Positions 1 to 13,030 of a DNA stretch of 64,000 bases are shown piece after piece. Position numbers and translations under genes: made by a program. Source of the stretch: Osedax fenrisi (Eukaryota; Annelida; Polychaeta; Sabellida; Siboglinidae); assembly GCA_964019155.1 (NCBI GenBank), contig OZ025243.1, positions 84,207,083 through 84,271,082 of the forward strand, given 5' to 3'. The notes beneath the pieces were generated by a model. It ran no database searches and was not told where the DNA came from. It was given only the letters and a program-made list of their open reading frames with translations. Each line of letters opens with the position of its first letter. Within the stretch, counting starts at the first letter, position 1.

Positions 1-350
1 CATAACTATATATGAATATATACCGGGCCACCTCTAGTAAATTATTAAAATATCTATGGAAACATAAGAATACACTAAATTAAATATAATTTTGATTCTT
101 TTATTGTAAATTAATAAAAATGAAATGCGTATATCATAAAATTTATATTAATTTATATTTACGAATATTTTAATTTCTTTTTTAATTTTTAATTTTTTTA
201 AATACTAATCTCCACTTTTCTACCATTGTCGTAAACAACATATTTACACTAACCATATTATAATAACAACCCGATAAACACAAACTGATTGAACCCATGA
301 CCCACACTCACAGACTATAACCTGCGATCAAAGACTGAAGATAATGTCAG
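1..350. other. AT-rich sequence upstream of first visible exon
   Basis: No coding signal on either strand. On the gene model that follows, this is intron of the RYK-like gene. It ends in the acceptor at 349-350. Confidence 0.5.
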
Positions 351-2772
351 ATATAATAGAAGCTGTGATCTATCTTCACAGTGAACACGTCGTACACACA
401 GATTTGGCCACTAGGAACTGTATGTTAGTCCCAGTCAGTTATTCACTATTTGTACGCTTGTTGTACACTATTTGTACGCTTGTTGTACAGTATTATTACT
501 CTTGTTATACGTATTAGAGCCATATAGTTATAAGTGAAAAGTTCATCTAAGTTTCTGCATGGGAAGGAAGGACTCCATTAAAATAACAATATATATATAT
601 ATATATACTCGTGAATCAACGTATTAGTGAGCTGTACAATATTATAAGTAATACATATAATAACAATGATTTATACGCAATAAATATATTAATACTTATA
701 CATTAATGTATAATCAATTGATTAATGATTAATGATAGTTATTCTAATGTGGTTTGTTGCCAATAAACATTGGCCTCCTCATACTTATAATTATTCAAAT
801 GTAAGTGTACGAAATAAATAAACTCTAATATATAGATTATTATAATAATAATAATAATAATAATACATTTACCAGCTTGTAATTTTATTCTATCACTAAA
901 TATATATCATAAAAATAGTGGTTTACAATTTAATCTTTGTCTCGTAAATGAAAGTAACATCTACAAAGAGAGATCATTATAATATATTTCGTATAACTAA
1001 ATAATGTATAGATTGAACATCCATGATTAATAAGTAGGTGTGTTATTAGTGGGCCATCGTTTTCATTAGTAAACACATATACATCTATTTAGGGTTCACA
1101 TCCATTTATGAGATAAAGATAATGTTAAAACCAATTATATTGATATTTATTTATTGAAATCTCATATGTATCGAATATAATACAAATAGCGGATACAAAT
1201 GGACCCCTCACTACTCTTGTACGATATCCATTCACTGATACATCAACATTTAAACTCGTTACGCTTATTATTATGTAACATTCCAGCCACTTACCTCTAA
1301 CCATTGCTTTAACCCCCTCCCCCACCCTCCCCCACCCTCCCCCCCTCGCCCCAGCGTAAAACTACTACCGGACGACAAGCTACACGTGTACGTTTGCGAC
1401 GGAGCCCTATCGCGTGACCTCTTCCCAGACGACTACGCGACCTTTAACCCCGGTTACGATGCCCTCACCGACACTTCTACGGACTCGGAACCGCCGCCGC
1501 GCTGTCGACCAATCAGATGGCTCGCCGTAGAGTCGTTAGCAACCGGCCGCTACTCGCAGGCCACCGATGTGGTTCGTACGGCCAACACATCTGTTTACAC
1601 TAGTATGGTAACGGTGATGGTAAAGTGTAATGTTTCGTGTATTAAATTCAAACTTTTGTATAAGAAATTCAGACGCTTCGTATAAGAAATTTACATGTTT
1701 CGTGGATATTCAATACATATGTTTATACAAATATGATATTTGTATATGCAATGTCTTGATAATATAATACGAAACATTCGTAATTCGTATGATAACAGTG
1801 TTTACATACGTACATAGGTATGATGACCTTGACATCAGTATTGTGACATTAATGCTAACATATTCCTACGATGAAAGACATAAAGTAGAACACTATAGTG
1901 TGATCTACTTTATATTACATAATAGATAATATATTATTTAAATTTTGTTTCTGTAATAATATTTTTAAAATATTTGTCCTATCGACTCTTTACTTTAATT
2001 GATTTAAATAACGATTTCTATGTTATGTTGATTACTACACTATTTAAATAACAGAATATATTTAATGATATAAATATATATTTAACAATAGTGTAACGTT
2101 ATTTTCTATTATCAGTGGGCTCTGGGAATCACGATATGGGAGATTTATTGCATGTGTAAACTCCTGCCCTACTCGACGGTTGCTGATTCTGATATCTTTG
2201 CACATCTGTCGGAAGGAAAATCTCTGGCACTACCCTCTTATTTCTCGGAACACGAGTAAGTTGTTTTAGCAATGATACTAGTAGTCTATTCGGAGATAAT
2301 CTGATAAATATGCGATCTATACCCTTAATAAGCAAGCGCGTTCATTTATATATGAATGCAACTTAATATTACATGTATTCTGTCTATATGTTTCATTTTA
2401 GATCCAATATTATTTTATAAGATAACTTAGATTTAGTTTAATGACATCATTTCATGAATATATACATTAGTGATATCTATATTCGCTGTAAACTATGCAG
2501 ATGTAGTGTTATTTTAAGACTTAGCATAACAAATTACTAATTAACTGAAACACGAACATTACACTCTAAATTAATAACTCGATACACTACCATACTACGT
2601 TTACCCTATTAATCATGTTTACCCTATTATGACTCATCATTATGTAATCATCGCCAGGTCATCGATAATACCATTATGTTTGAAGAAGGAGCCAGCCTCT
2701 CGCATCCGGCCTAAACTACTCGCTACGATCATTCTACGACCGAGCTGGTATCCAATAGGAACCATTCTTTAG
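351..2772 (+). CDS. RYK: RYK/Derailed-like receptor tyrosine (pseudo)kinase, C-terminal exons, 5' partial
   Basis: Four exons join in phase: 351-423, 1355-1571, 2116-2255 and 2658-2772, with stop TAG at 2770-2772. They give the last 180 residues of a kinase domain. Exon 1 has the catalytic-loop segment HTDLATRNC. Exon 2 has the stretch GALSRDLFP followed by RPIRWLAVESLATG and ATDV. Exon 3 continues WALGITIWEIY, and exon 4 has the helix KKEPASRIRPKLLATIIL. ALSRDLFP followed by a W-x-x-x-E-S-L segment is characteristic of RYK/Derailed Wnt co-receptors, which act at the plasma membrane and are catalytically impaired. Here HRD reads HTD and DFG reads DGA, so catalysis looks unlikely. The exon 1 donor was placed at GTTAGT (424) because only a phase-2 donor keeps exon 2 open. 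Extracellular and transmembrane parts lie outside the window. A diverged different RTK is the alternative. Confidence 0.72.
444..487. repeat. 22-bp tandem duplication in first intron
   Basis: The unit CACTATTTGTACGCTTGTTG plus TA occurs twice in tandem just after the exon 1 donor of the RYK-like gene. It brings several extra GT dinucleotides close to the splice site. Confidence 0.7.
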
Positions 2773-4615
2773 TGCCGACCCCCTCCTCTCGTACACACCT
2801 TCAACGCGTGCAATGCAATCATCAGTATATATATTACGCATTAGTTTTATCTCATATTTTCGATTTTCTCATTGTAATTATTTTATAGTTGACCAAATTG
2901 AACAATTTTATATATTATTTTATTATTGATATTTCCAATACATATTGCTATAATTAGTTTATAAATAGTTTTATAATCGTATTGTTTTATAGTATTATTT
3001 ATCGGAGTTAGTGTATATAAATTAATATATACAAATATATATATATATTATATATACATATTTGTATTTTATAACATACTATTATTCTGTTTATTATATA
3101 GTCCCTTTTTTAATTAACTACTTAATTTTGTACAACAAATATAAACACAAAAATTGAATTTTTTATTTTAAATCAAATTACTATATTATTCTATATTATT
3201 ATATATATTTATTAAAAATACAATTCACACTATTTCTTAATAATATCAATCTATATGCTGGATGAGGTTAAGTAATATCAAATAGAAGTATATGTTTTCA
3301 TTATTTACAGTACAATTTTATATGTAATAGTTTACAGTATTTTATAATTTATGAAATCCATTATAATGAATTATACTAATAACATTAATCACTATTATTA
3401 TATTAAATTTATTTTAATCATATAAACTTGAATATGATTTTAATTTTAATTAGTTATCATTTTTATAATACAAAATATATCAAATTTGCAATATTTAAAT
3501 ATAGACAAGTGAATATATATTTTTAATAAATTAATATAATAAGTATATAAATATATTTAATTTTATATTTATTTATCTTACTTATTTAAAATAAACGCTA
3601 ACACTATATAATTTAATATCAATAATTTTAAATAATTAGTAATATTCTATTATTATTAATAAAGAAATCTATATTTTATATTCAAATTCAAATGATCGCA
3701 ATTACATTATTATTGTTTGTTATATAAAGAAAGCAATACGAAGCAAAGATGGTTCACTCCATATCTAAACTATGTAATTATTTTACCAACCACTAGATGG
3801 ATACACATGTATTATTTTAAGTTATATTTAATATTATTACTTCATAAGATAATTAATCTAAGTATCAGACTAATATACTTTTAATATTATAATATATATG
3901 TGAATTATATTTTTTAATTTATCACGGCATTGAAAGGTTACATGTAAATAACAATGACTGAATAGATGGCTTTTGACCTATACAAATTCTGTAACATTTT
4001 TATGAATACACTTTTGATATCTTCAAATAGTATTTTTGCGGAACACTTACTTTACGATATATATCAAATTTGTATACAAATTTAATTTAAGATTATATTA
4101 GGGTATTATTTTTCGAATTTACATGTAAACAGATACGAATCCAAAAATAGATTTTAGTTCACCTACCCATCGCATTTGCGCTAGTGTCGTTTTTATTTCA
4201 ATAAATCGGTCGAGTGAACCATCTTTCCTTCGGAAAATCTTTGTATTTAATCTATATTGAATAGATAATTACCCTAATTAGCAATATTATATAAATTTAA
4301 TAATCAATCACTATTTCACATGAAAGTTATGTGTATATATATTAGTAATTTGATATTGAATAGCAGTTCATTTAGCTATTTACTGAACACGTAATATACA
4401 TATATGATATAGGTTATACATTTGTATAATATATAGGCCCATATAGCCACATCTAATAATTTGATAAATTTATCATATAAAATATTGAACAAGTTATATA
4501 TTTATTTACATTTATATATTCGTATAAACATTCGTGCAATCTACATCTATATATAAATAATCAACGATTACAGAATATCCATAATACACCGCGCATAGTA
4601 TTATGCTGGGGTCGA
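2773..4615. other. AT-rich intergenic region
   Basis: I see no exon-like stretch. The sequence is A/T runs and short TA repeats between the stop of the RYK-like gene and a gene on the opposite strand. The 3' UTR of the RYK-like gene should lie in its first part, but no boundary can be set. Confidence 0.5.
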
Positions 4616-4780
4616 TTATTTGAGGTCGTTGTATCTGGCGTCCTTTCCGTCTTCGTTGTACTTATATTCGGGTTTAGATCTGAAGTTCTCTTCGTTCATC
4701 TTGTGTCGTTGCAGTTGTTTCAGCATCCTCATCTTTATCGTCGCTCCGGTCAGCTTCCACTTGCTGGTCTCCACTTGTTC
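4616..4780 (-). CDS. terminal coding exon of an unidentified gene, 5' partial
   Basis: On the minus strand a CATAG acceptor (4781-4782) opens a 165-nt exon that starts in phase 0 and ends in TAA (4618-4616). It encodes 54 residues. The tail is strongly charged: SKWKLTGATIKMRMLKQLQR, then HKMNEENFRSKPEYKYNEDG, ending ARYNDLK. GC content and codon regularity are well above the surroundings and match the other real exons here. I do not recognise the family. No membrane segment or cysteine motif is visible. Upstream exons would lie at higher coordinates and none could be joined. It lies 1.1 kb beyond the MRPL30 stop on the same strand, and could be a separate gene or a gene overlapping MRPL30 by long introns. 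Confidence 0.55.
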   Translation of the reverse strand, partial: EQVETSKWKLTGATIKMRMLKQLQRHKMNEENFRSKPEYKYNEDGKDARYNDLK

Positions 4781-4805
4781 CTATGGGGTTCGGGTAGCGA
4801 GGGTT

Positions 4806-4955
4806 ATATTCTATATAATAATAATAATAATAATATTGATTAGAAGTAATATATTTTTTCTGTTAATATACAATTATAGTTATATAATGTGTCTTCCCAA
4901 AGGGTTTCAAAGTAATATATAATATTGTATGTCGTGTTGCCCATTCATATGTGTA
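4806..4955 (+). repeat. dispersed repeat with (AAT)n end, copy A
   Basis: An (ATA)n run is followed by ATTGATTAGAAG, a T-run, TCTGTTAA, TTATATAATGTGTCTTCC, AAAGGGTTTCAAAGTAATAT and a final GTTGCCCAT. The same order of blocks occurs at 48925-49065 and, reversed, at 13238-13370. A microsatellite at one end suggests the tail of a LINE or a SINE. Confidence 0.65.
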
Positions 4956-5857
4956 TCAATAGACTCACCCATATATTGCATTTATTTGATATAACACCCC
5001 TGCTATTGTAGTTGTACACTGCTTGAAGTGTATTATGCTATATATTGTGCAGTCATGTGGAATATATACTATGTAAAGAAACACCATTTAATAAATACAT
5101 TACTATCTATTAAACACATAATGAAGTTCTGCTATGTTGCAAACATAGGTAGATATTTAGATAGAGTTTATTGCAAGTTATATAAAACAAATAATAAATA
5201 AAGTAAATAAACAAATGCAAATATGAGTAGATCTAATGATTTATATATTCCTTGTTACAAATTGTAAATGATTCAGAGAATAAAAGTAAAATGACAACAA
5301 CAAAGAAAGATTAAAAAGAAGTAAGAAAGAAAAATAGAAAGGGAATTATTCATATTAAGATATATATATTTACTATTTTTGTCATAGTATATGAACGCAA
5401 TAATTCTTTAAACAATGAATATTGAGATATATTATGAAAATAAAAATATTTTCAATGTAAAAAAATTTCTTATGAAAAATAATTATAAATTTACAAACAT
5501 ATAGTTCAGATTAAGTTGAAGAGATTTATTTATAGTCACAAATATGATTAGTTTATATATTCACTTTTACGTACAAATAGTATTCAAATATATATCGCTT
5601 CGATAAACTAATATTCGTGAAAAGTTATCGATGTAATTATTTACTATTTTTACAAATTCATATTCTATTATTATTCAAATATAAAATGATTTCTAAAATA
5701 ACCCATCAATACTAAGTCGTACGATGCATAGGTAAACATCATTCCCTATCCTTCCCTCTCTTCCACTTTAACAGACGATACAACCCTACATAGTACACAA
5801 CGGGCTAATCCAGTATGCCTATGCCGTGTATTATCAAAGATCATAGATGTTATATAA
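4956..5857. other. AT-rich intergenic region
   Basis: No coding or structured signal is visible. It spans from the copy A repeat to the MRPL30 stop codon and presumably holds the MRPL30 3' UTR. Confidence 0.45.
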
Positions 5858-7035
5858 TCAGCCAATGAGGAGCGTCACCCATGATCGAGCAACCTGTTGG
5901 GAACACGTCGGAAGCTGCGTTTTCTCGTCGACCAATCGTCTGGCTACGATGAGCTCTCCGGTGGCGGTGAGACGGGTGTACTGGAAGTCGGAGGGGTGCG
6001 AGGGTAGTCCGTGGGGTAGACGCAGAGGTTGAATGCGGACCAAGTGTTTCACCTCGGCGAGAAGTTTGTTTACGTACGCCGAGTTCTTGTGCACGGTCGG
6101 CTGGTTTTGCTGTAGGGGGGAAGCGAGAATATACGATTAATCGTGATAATTATAGTCGATAATGTGATTTACGCATTATAGCGAAGAAATAATGTATTAG
6201 TTAATTTGCATATGTATTATATTTATATATATATATATACTATATATTATATAGTATCAATAACAATATATTACATAACATTTTGATTAGCAGTTCTTGA
6301 AGGTCGTTACACAAACTAATTCTAACCTTGATATCGTAGAGGCCGAGTTCTTTAATGATGTCCTTCTCCCAATATGGGCGTCCAAACATGGATTTTATTC
6401 TATATATATTAATATATATAATTATAATGATATTATATAGAAGTACTATATTAATAATATATACGCTCATAATTAATATACATTTGAAATAGAATACATA
6501 TTATTTAATATATCAATACTTGTATAATAATTAATATGTTATTAATTAAATAATAATTAAAATTAATAGATTATTTAATATTAATTTAAGGAGACATGCA
6601 TCGTTCGTGAGTTTATAAAAAAATGTATTAAAAAAAACACTAAAAAAATTGTATACACTACAAAATAATCAATTGTAAATATAATGTAACTACGTAGTAT
6701 TGATACATATAAACAAAATTTAAAAAAGTTCTCATCCTTTACAAAATATACCTTTTCCCCCCTATATTATACATGTAAACTCGCGAACAGCGCGCGTCCC
6801 CTTAATATACTGACAGATATATATATATATACGCAGGACACTAAAACTCGCGTACTAGAGTGAACAAGAACCTGGTGACCACGTGAATTTGATGCGGAGG
6901 TGCTTGTTCCTCGCTCGATGACTCATCATTAACGATGGCGTCCGCCCACTCATCATTCTTGTCCTCTATTCTGTGGCGTTCCTCTTTCTTCATGAGACAT
7001 CGAGATGGCACCACAAGTGGATAACGGTGGCCCGT
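5858..7035 (-). CDS. MRPL30: mitochondrial large ribosomal subunit protein uL30m (MRPL30), 5' partial
   Basis: Three minus-strand exons join in phase: 7035-6872, 6399-6327 and 6109-5858, with stop TGA at 5860-5858. Together they give 162 residues plus stop. The joined protein reads QIHVVTRIKS, then GRPYWEKDIIKELGLYDIK, then TVHKNSAYVNKLLAEVKHLV, then RIQPLRLPHGLP and TATGELIV. Each block aligns by eye with vertebrate MRPL30 in the same order. The protein is a structural component of the mitochondrial 39S/54S subunit. The three-base splice across VTR/IKS and the phase-0 join at DIK/QNQ both restore conserved sequence, which supports the exon limits. The first exon, with start and transit peptide, was not found upstream. 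A TTAA-flanked element (6596-6805) sits in the first visible intron. Confidence 0.93.
6596..6805. mobile_element. TTAA-flanked MITE, copy C (210 bp)
   Basis: The left end reads TTAAGGAGACATGC, with GTGAGTTTA further in. The reverse complement of the right end reads TTAAGGGGACGCGC, with GCGAGTTTA further in. The terminal inverted repeats extend about 30 bp with mostly transition differences. TTAA at both edges fits the target duplication of piggyBac- or Kolobok-type transposons. It lies in an MRPL30 intron and has no coding capacity. Confidence 0.7.
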
Positions 7036-7298
7036 CTAGAATATTAATAATTATACTGTAATAATAATGTATTCTATATTATATTATATGTTATTAATAA
7101 TGTATTCTATATTATGTTATATATTATGTAGAGAAATTCTAATTTCAGAATCTTTTCTTTAATCGTTTAATTAATATATGTGCATTGTTCATCCTAAGGG
7201 TTACAACATAATATTTGATATTTTGTATTGTAGTCGTCTATTATATATTGTGGTGGTAGTTATTAGCGTGCTGGCGGAGGTGACGTAGGCTACATACA

Positions 7299-7337
7299 TT
7301 AACTAGTATCATTAACTAGTATCATTAACTAGTATCA
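7299..7337. repeat. three-copy 13-bp tandem repeat
   Basis: ATTAACTAGTATC is repeated three times without interruption. Confidence 0.85.
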
Positions 7338-7974
7338 CAAATATAACTACGTAAAGTATGATATGAAATCATATAAAACGTCTATTCGTAATCATATAAA
7401 GCGCAATTATATGACGATCGTTTTATGACCGAATCACTAATTATCGTAGTCTATAACTTTGCTCCGCATCGAATATATGCCACATTTATTTTTATTATAA
7501 TATATGAAGTTATCTTTACAATATTATTAGCGCTCTCTATATATCTCTATAGATGTGCATAGTATTGTTTATAAATTTCACCTTTTGTCAAGATACAGCT
7601 ATTTAAAATACTAGTTTCGGTATTTAACACACTAATGTACATGATAAACTAATATGAAAATATAGTATATATAATAATATATACATATGGGAATATGGAA
7701 GGTAGGCACAAATTAAATAACTATAAATAACAAAGTTCACGCACTTAAATTCATTATACACTTCAGTGCAAGAAAATAAAATCAGAATGAGAAACATGTA
7801 TATATGGAATAATGCCTTTATAAAAATATACGTATACACCATTCGTATTAATTGATTAATTAATAATTTCGGATTGATATCTGTGGGTTGTTTCATTTAT
7901 TTGGTTTAGCTATTTTATTCGTGAACTTTGTTATTTATAATTATTTAATTTTTGCCTACCACCTGTACCATCCT

Positions 7975-7975
<1 letters not shown>

Positions 7976-8007
<32 letters not shown>
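7976..8007. repeat. (TA)n microsatellite
   Basis: About 16 uninterrupted TA units. An open frame across it, with an IYIYIY run, is an artefact of the repeat. Confidence 0.9.
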
Positions 8008-8010
<3 letters not shown>

Positions 8011-9691
8011 ATGTACATAATTTGTAAGTTGACCTCTGCAATGGTAATCAAAACAAAGCGGGCCATACTCTATAGTCTACTAAATCGTGCATTATCATAA
8101 TCATTATTTATAAAAATTATTATGTAATAAATATGACCTTTTATTTTTCAGTTTATTAATTATTAATGTATCAATGTTACATTGAATATATTATTTACAT
8201 CACAAATAAAACAATAACTAATAATTTGTATACATATTATTATTTTATAATATAATATTTAAATTATAATTGTATCACTTAATTTTGTATTTGCATAACA
8301 AAAGTATTTAAAAAATATAAATAATACCTTTCAAATATTTTGATATTTTTGCGATAATATAATGCTTCTTAATATGATAATATAATTGGTTTCATATATT
8401 CATTATAAATATTAATGATTAACATATTATATGTATTATTATTATATAATATATTTTAGTCTACTTACTATATGTTTAAACGAAAATAACACTCTTTTAC
8501 TTATTGACATTTCAAATTTAATCTGATTTGAATTTATATTTGAATTATAAAATAATATAATAAATATTATTTTATTTTATTATAAATATATAAAATATTA
8601 ATTTATTAATATAAATTATGCATACTATTATTAATTAGTTGCTCATAAGTTGTGATTAATTTATATAAGATCCATAAAAAAAATTAATTGTATTAAATAT
8701 ATATTTATATTTTCTAATTATTGTTTACATTATTTAAACTAATGTCAAATATAAATAAAATTTATTTTCAAATATGTATATCACGTTTATCTAATAATCT
8801 ATAGATAATATGAATTATACAATTATACAATCGTATTTGTAGTAACAAATTAATTATATTACCATTTCCAATATTAATTGTAAAACGTATATATATCAAA
8901 AAGTTCAATCCATAACATAATACTAACGATATTATATTGTAAAATAAATAAAAAATATGTCCAAAATTATTCAACCTATACGGCGAACATGCTATTCATC
9001 TATTTTATTTAATAATACTAAGAATTCAAATAGTGTTTATATTTACCATAGACATTTTTCAATAATTAATAATACAAATTCATTAAAGATACGAGCAACA
9101 GTACCATGTTAGGATACATTGCATAAATAATTATTATTTATTAATTATTATAATATTAATTAATATTCAATATTATATTCAATATAATATTGATAATAAT
9201 TATAATAATTATTATCATAATAATATAATACAAAATTAATATGTTATTAATATACAATCATTTATACATCTATATATCAATAATACATACAATTAATTAT
9301 ATATAAAGTATAATAATCATAATTATTATTATATCATATATTGGATGAATAAATTCATTCATTCATTTTTACAATAGTTTCTAAATATATTTTTATAATA
9401 ATTATACATATATCAATGGTATGTATGTTATTATTTATCTAGGCAATATATTTTCGTAAAATTCACACAATATACTTTATATATATAAGTAAATTAAATT
9501 GATACAGGTATATATGATACCTTGTCAAAAGGTAAATAAAAAAAGACGACACATTTAAATGCATATATATATATATATATATAAGTAGGGTAAAATTAGA
9601 ATGCCGACAACAATAAAATAGCGGCAAAATATTGTTATACACTAAATAAATAAGCATCGTGTGTTATCGATCTATTATATAATGTTCTACA

Positions 9692-9737
9692 TACGTTGAT
9701 TGACAAGCTACTTGCATTCGAATTGCCAATCAACGTA
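9692..9737. repeat. short inverted repeat
   Basis: Arms TACGTTGATTGACAA (9692-9706) and TTGCCAATCAACGTA (9723-9737) pair over 15 bp with one mismatch, around a 16-base loop. Confidence 0.75.
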
Positions 9738-9907
9738 CATTGTATTAGCAATCACATATCTCTATCAATAGTGATTCGATGGCACATATTTAAATGTGTC
9801 GGAAATTATAATTTTATATAATTATATATATGTTTTTAAATGTGCCGACTATCTCTTGTAACCGGTCAAAAATCTTTGCAATTTTGTTATTACATAACGC
9901 TAAAAAT

Positions 9908-10322
9908 GCTACCTGGTCAAAAACTTCGCGATTGGTGCGTGATTATAACGCCCGAAAAATTTGTTATTCGAATTAGTGAATTTACAATAGCGTATGTTAG
10001 TTTGTATAAACATTAATATTTTTTACATCATAAGTTTTATTTATTTTCACTGGTTTGGTTTGGTTGTGTTTAGGTTTTTTTAGCTGCATTACATCCCGAG
10101 TTAACCTTTAAAACACACATATATATATATGTTAATCATTAACTTAATGGTAATTTACATTGCTTATAAATATATAAAATGATAGCCTACAAAATAGACA
10201 TATACTTATTATAATGGCCAATCATATGCTTTTGTAAAATCACTAATTCAAAAACACAAGTTTGCAGGCGTTCAAATCGCGCATCAATAGCGAAGCTTTT
10301 GAATATCCTTTGAAATCCTGCT
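9908..10322. mobile_element. diverged inverted-repeat element
   Basis: The left arm, about 9908-9983, has the blocks GCTACC, CAAAAACTTCGCGATTGG, AACGCCCG and GAATTAGTGAATTT. The right arm, about 10235-10322, has the same blocks in reverse complement and reverse order: AAAATCACTAATTC, AGGCGTT, GCGCATCAATAGCGAAG, then TCCTGC. The arms are about 75 bp, with an internal spacer of about 250 bp. It looks like an old non-autonomous DNA transposon or foldback. Confidence 0.55.
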
Positions 10323-10541
10323 AAATTATTTATTCTAATTAGTGATTTGATAATAGTAAATATATATGTATATATCATTCTATTGAGAATAGCATATTCA
10401 ATATGAGTTACAAATAATGTATACTTTTATATAAGTTTGATATATGATATTAGTAAAGATAATATTTAAGATATAAAATGATGACACACAATTATTCTAA
10501 AAATAATAACATGTATACTATATATAACAATTTTTCTAAAG

Positions 10542-10951
10542 AAAGATATAACACTCATGCGAAATCGTGTAATTCTATTTTTAATACAAAAACCAACAGC
10601 GCCACTAATATAAGGTCAATTTTGGGAACTATGTTTTATTTATAATTTAAATTCGTAAAAAACTATGCAATTTTAAAATGAAAAATAATATGCTTTAAAT
10701 TATTATTTTTATAATGAAAACTAAGTGTTCATTACTAATATATAGTAAAACAATATGACATGTTGGTTTTAAATTCTATAAATATCTATGTGGCGAGTAA
10801 AAGATAATTTATATTGCATGTAATTTTATATAGCAATGAAAATATTGTAGTACCAAAATCGTGGCAAATCTAAATTGATTTTGATACTGCTGTTAGCAGC
10901 GGGATGTATGAATACTAATCACGTTGCGTAGATAGGGAGTGTTATATCTTT
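10542..10951. mobile_element. MITE-like element with 15-bp perfect inverted ends
   Basis: AAAGATATAACACTC at 10542-10556 and its exact reverse complement at 10937-10951 bound about 410 bp without coding capacity. No clear target duplication was identified. Confidence 0.5.
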
Positions 10952-11118
10952 GCATTATATGTATATAATCATTTATTCCAATAAAGAAAGATGCTGGTGT
11001 ATAGTGCGTGGCTTATTTTTAATATCACAAAACTTTTGACCATAATCCTAATATATGATAACATTGGGTAGGGCTCATCTCTGGCAACTGTTATTATTTC
11101 TGAGTATTTATTATATTG

Positions 11119-11156
<38 letters not shown>

Positions 11157-11474
11157 AACATTATTATAGTTATTTTTTATTGTTAAAGATACTAATTAAC
11201 TAAAGCTATCTATTATGAATAAATAAAATAATAATTAAAATATTAAATATGTATGCAGTATGGATGTAAAATATCACCTATTTCTTCAAATCTATTTATA
11301 CATAAATGTCTATAAATATAACAAAATTCTCGCTTGCAAATAAAAGAACTAAATTAAAAACTACACTTCTATTAATCGAATTAGCTAGTAGCTACTCACA
11401 CTTATAGAATGACACTCGGTGTATTCCACCCAAAGTAGAGGGTATGTATAGTATACATTGTATACACAGAATAC

Positions 11475-11586
11475 CAGTGATCTCGTGCGCAAGTATAAAT
11501 ATATTAATGAAAATAATTATTTATAATAGTCTAATTTGAAATCGCAATGACCAAACCACATGAGATCACTTGACACGAGATCACTG
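11475..11586. repeat. foldback repeat
   Basis: CAGTGATCTCGTG (11475-11487) and CACGAGATCACTG (11574-11586) are exact 13-bp inverted repeats. Weaker pairing continues outward to about 11440 and 11620. Confidence 0.65.
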
Positions 11587-12805
11587 CTTGTCTATACTAT
11601 ATAGGTAACCAGTCTACACACACATTGCCCATGATGATGATTCAACATAACATTATATTGTATTACTCTGTTACTGAGAATATATATATCAATGTATTAG
11701 TTTATCTATAATATAATACTAATACTAAGTATATTATATTGAATATGATTGAATTACAAATATTATAATTAATATTTGATAATGAATAACAAATAGAGAT
11801 TAGGTGGGCAACAATAAATATAACATAGTATGGTCAGTCTGGAAATGACTAGTAATTATTTTAGATATAAATATAATAATACACAATATAACTATTATTA
11901 TTGGTTTTCTTAGTAAATAATTATATAGATAAATAATGTATTAATTGTACAGTTAATAGTGAAAATCCATACAACCTGTGATATTTATATTATATTTAAA
12001 AAACTATATGTACTTCAAGATATATATTTAGTAACTATTTTATATATATATATGAAGAAATACATTTATTTATAAATATTTTATTAAGCAAGATATTATA
12101 AATATATTTAAAGTCGACCAATTTTTATTAAATGCATTATATATATATATATATATATAAATAGAAATATGATATATATTCACTATATTAATTTTATATT
12201 TACTATATATATTATATAGTATAGTATAATACAGCAGATATATAAAATTCGAGACATTTAAGGACCTGTGTATATACCAAGTATTACTTATAGAGTAACT
12301 AATGTAATATGTTAATCTATAAATACGTTTAATGTTTAATGTTAATATGTTTCATCTTAAAATTAATATCTCATACTCCTCATTTGAGTACAACATCCTG
12401 CAATAACCAGTCGATGTTGTGTTATATTATCTCTGTTCCTAATTCGTCATAACCTATGACGCATAAGCTATTTTACATTATAATAAGGGAAATTAATTTT
12501 TCCAATTAGACTTTTAGACCATTAAGGTTATGTACTGGTATGGGCTGTCTAATGTATAAGAATAGGGAAAATACCCTAATGCTAAAGACTACTTCTCATA
12601 ATAATCCATGAATCGACCTAAAATAAATTGTAACTTATGTAGTGAATATTGTTCTACAAAAATCACTATAAAATTTCAATTTTTTTTTGGGGATAGTCAA
12701 ATAATTGTTGGTCAAAAATGTTGTCTACTATTAATAACATTATTTAGAAGTTAAATAAAAACTTGTAGTTATGTAAATAATTAACATTATAACCTACATT
12801 TACAG

Positions 12806-12959
12806 TAATACATAGATGTTACATACACACGAGTAATTGCCAAAGAAAGAAAGATTACTATGATGTATTAGGGGTGCCACGCAATTCTGATACTAAAGAA
12901 ATCAAAAAAGCATACTATAAAGTTATTTATATTTATATAACATATATATTTATTTATAT

Positions 12960-13030
<71 letters not shown>

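Larger units (their letters stand above)
7036..12805. other. AT-rich region between MRPL30 and Tid1
   Basis: No conserved exon was recognised. The first exons of both MRPL30 (minus) and Tid1 (plus) must lie here or be very short, so their promoters may be in this interval. It holds a 15-bp tandem repeat, several (TA)n tracts and four inverted-repeat elements listed separately. Open frames here are shadows of TA repeats. Confidence 0.5.

Noticed and set aside
7888..8100. Open frame with an IYIYIYIY run
   Set aside because: It is created by a (TA)n microsatellite. The same holds for frames at 9463, 12874, 14169, 34148, 41929, 41951 and 51073.
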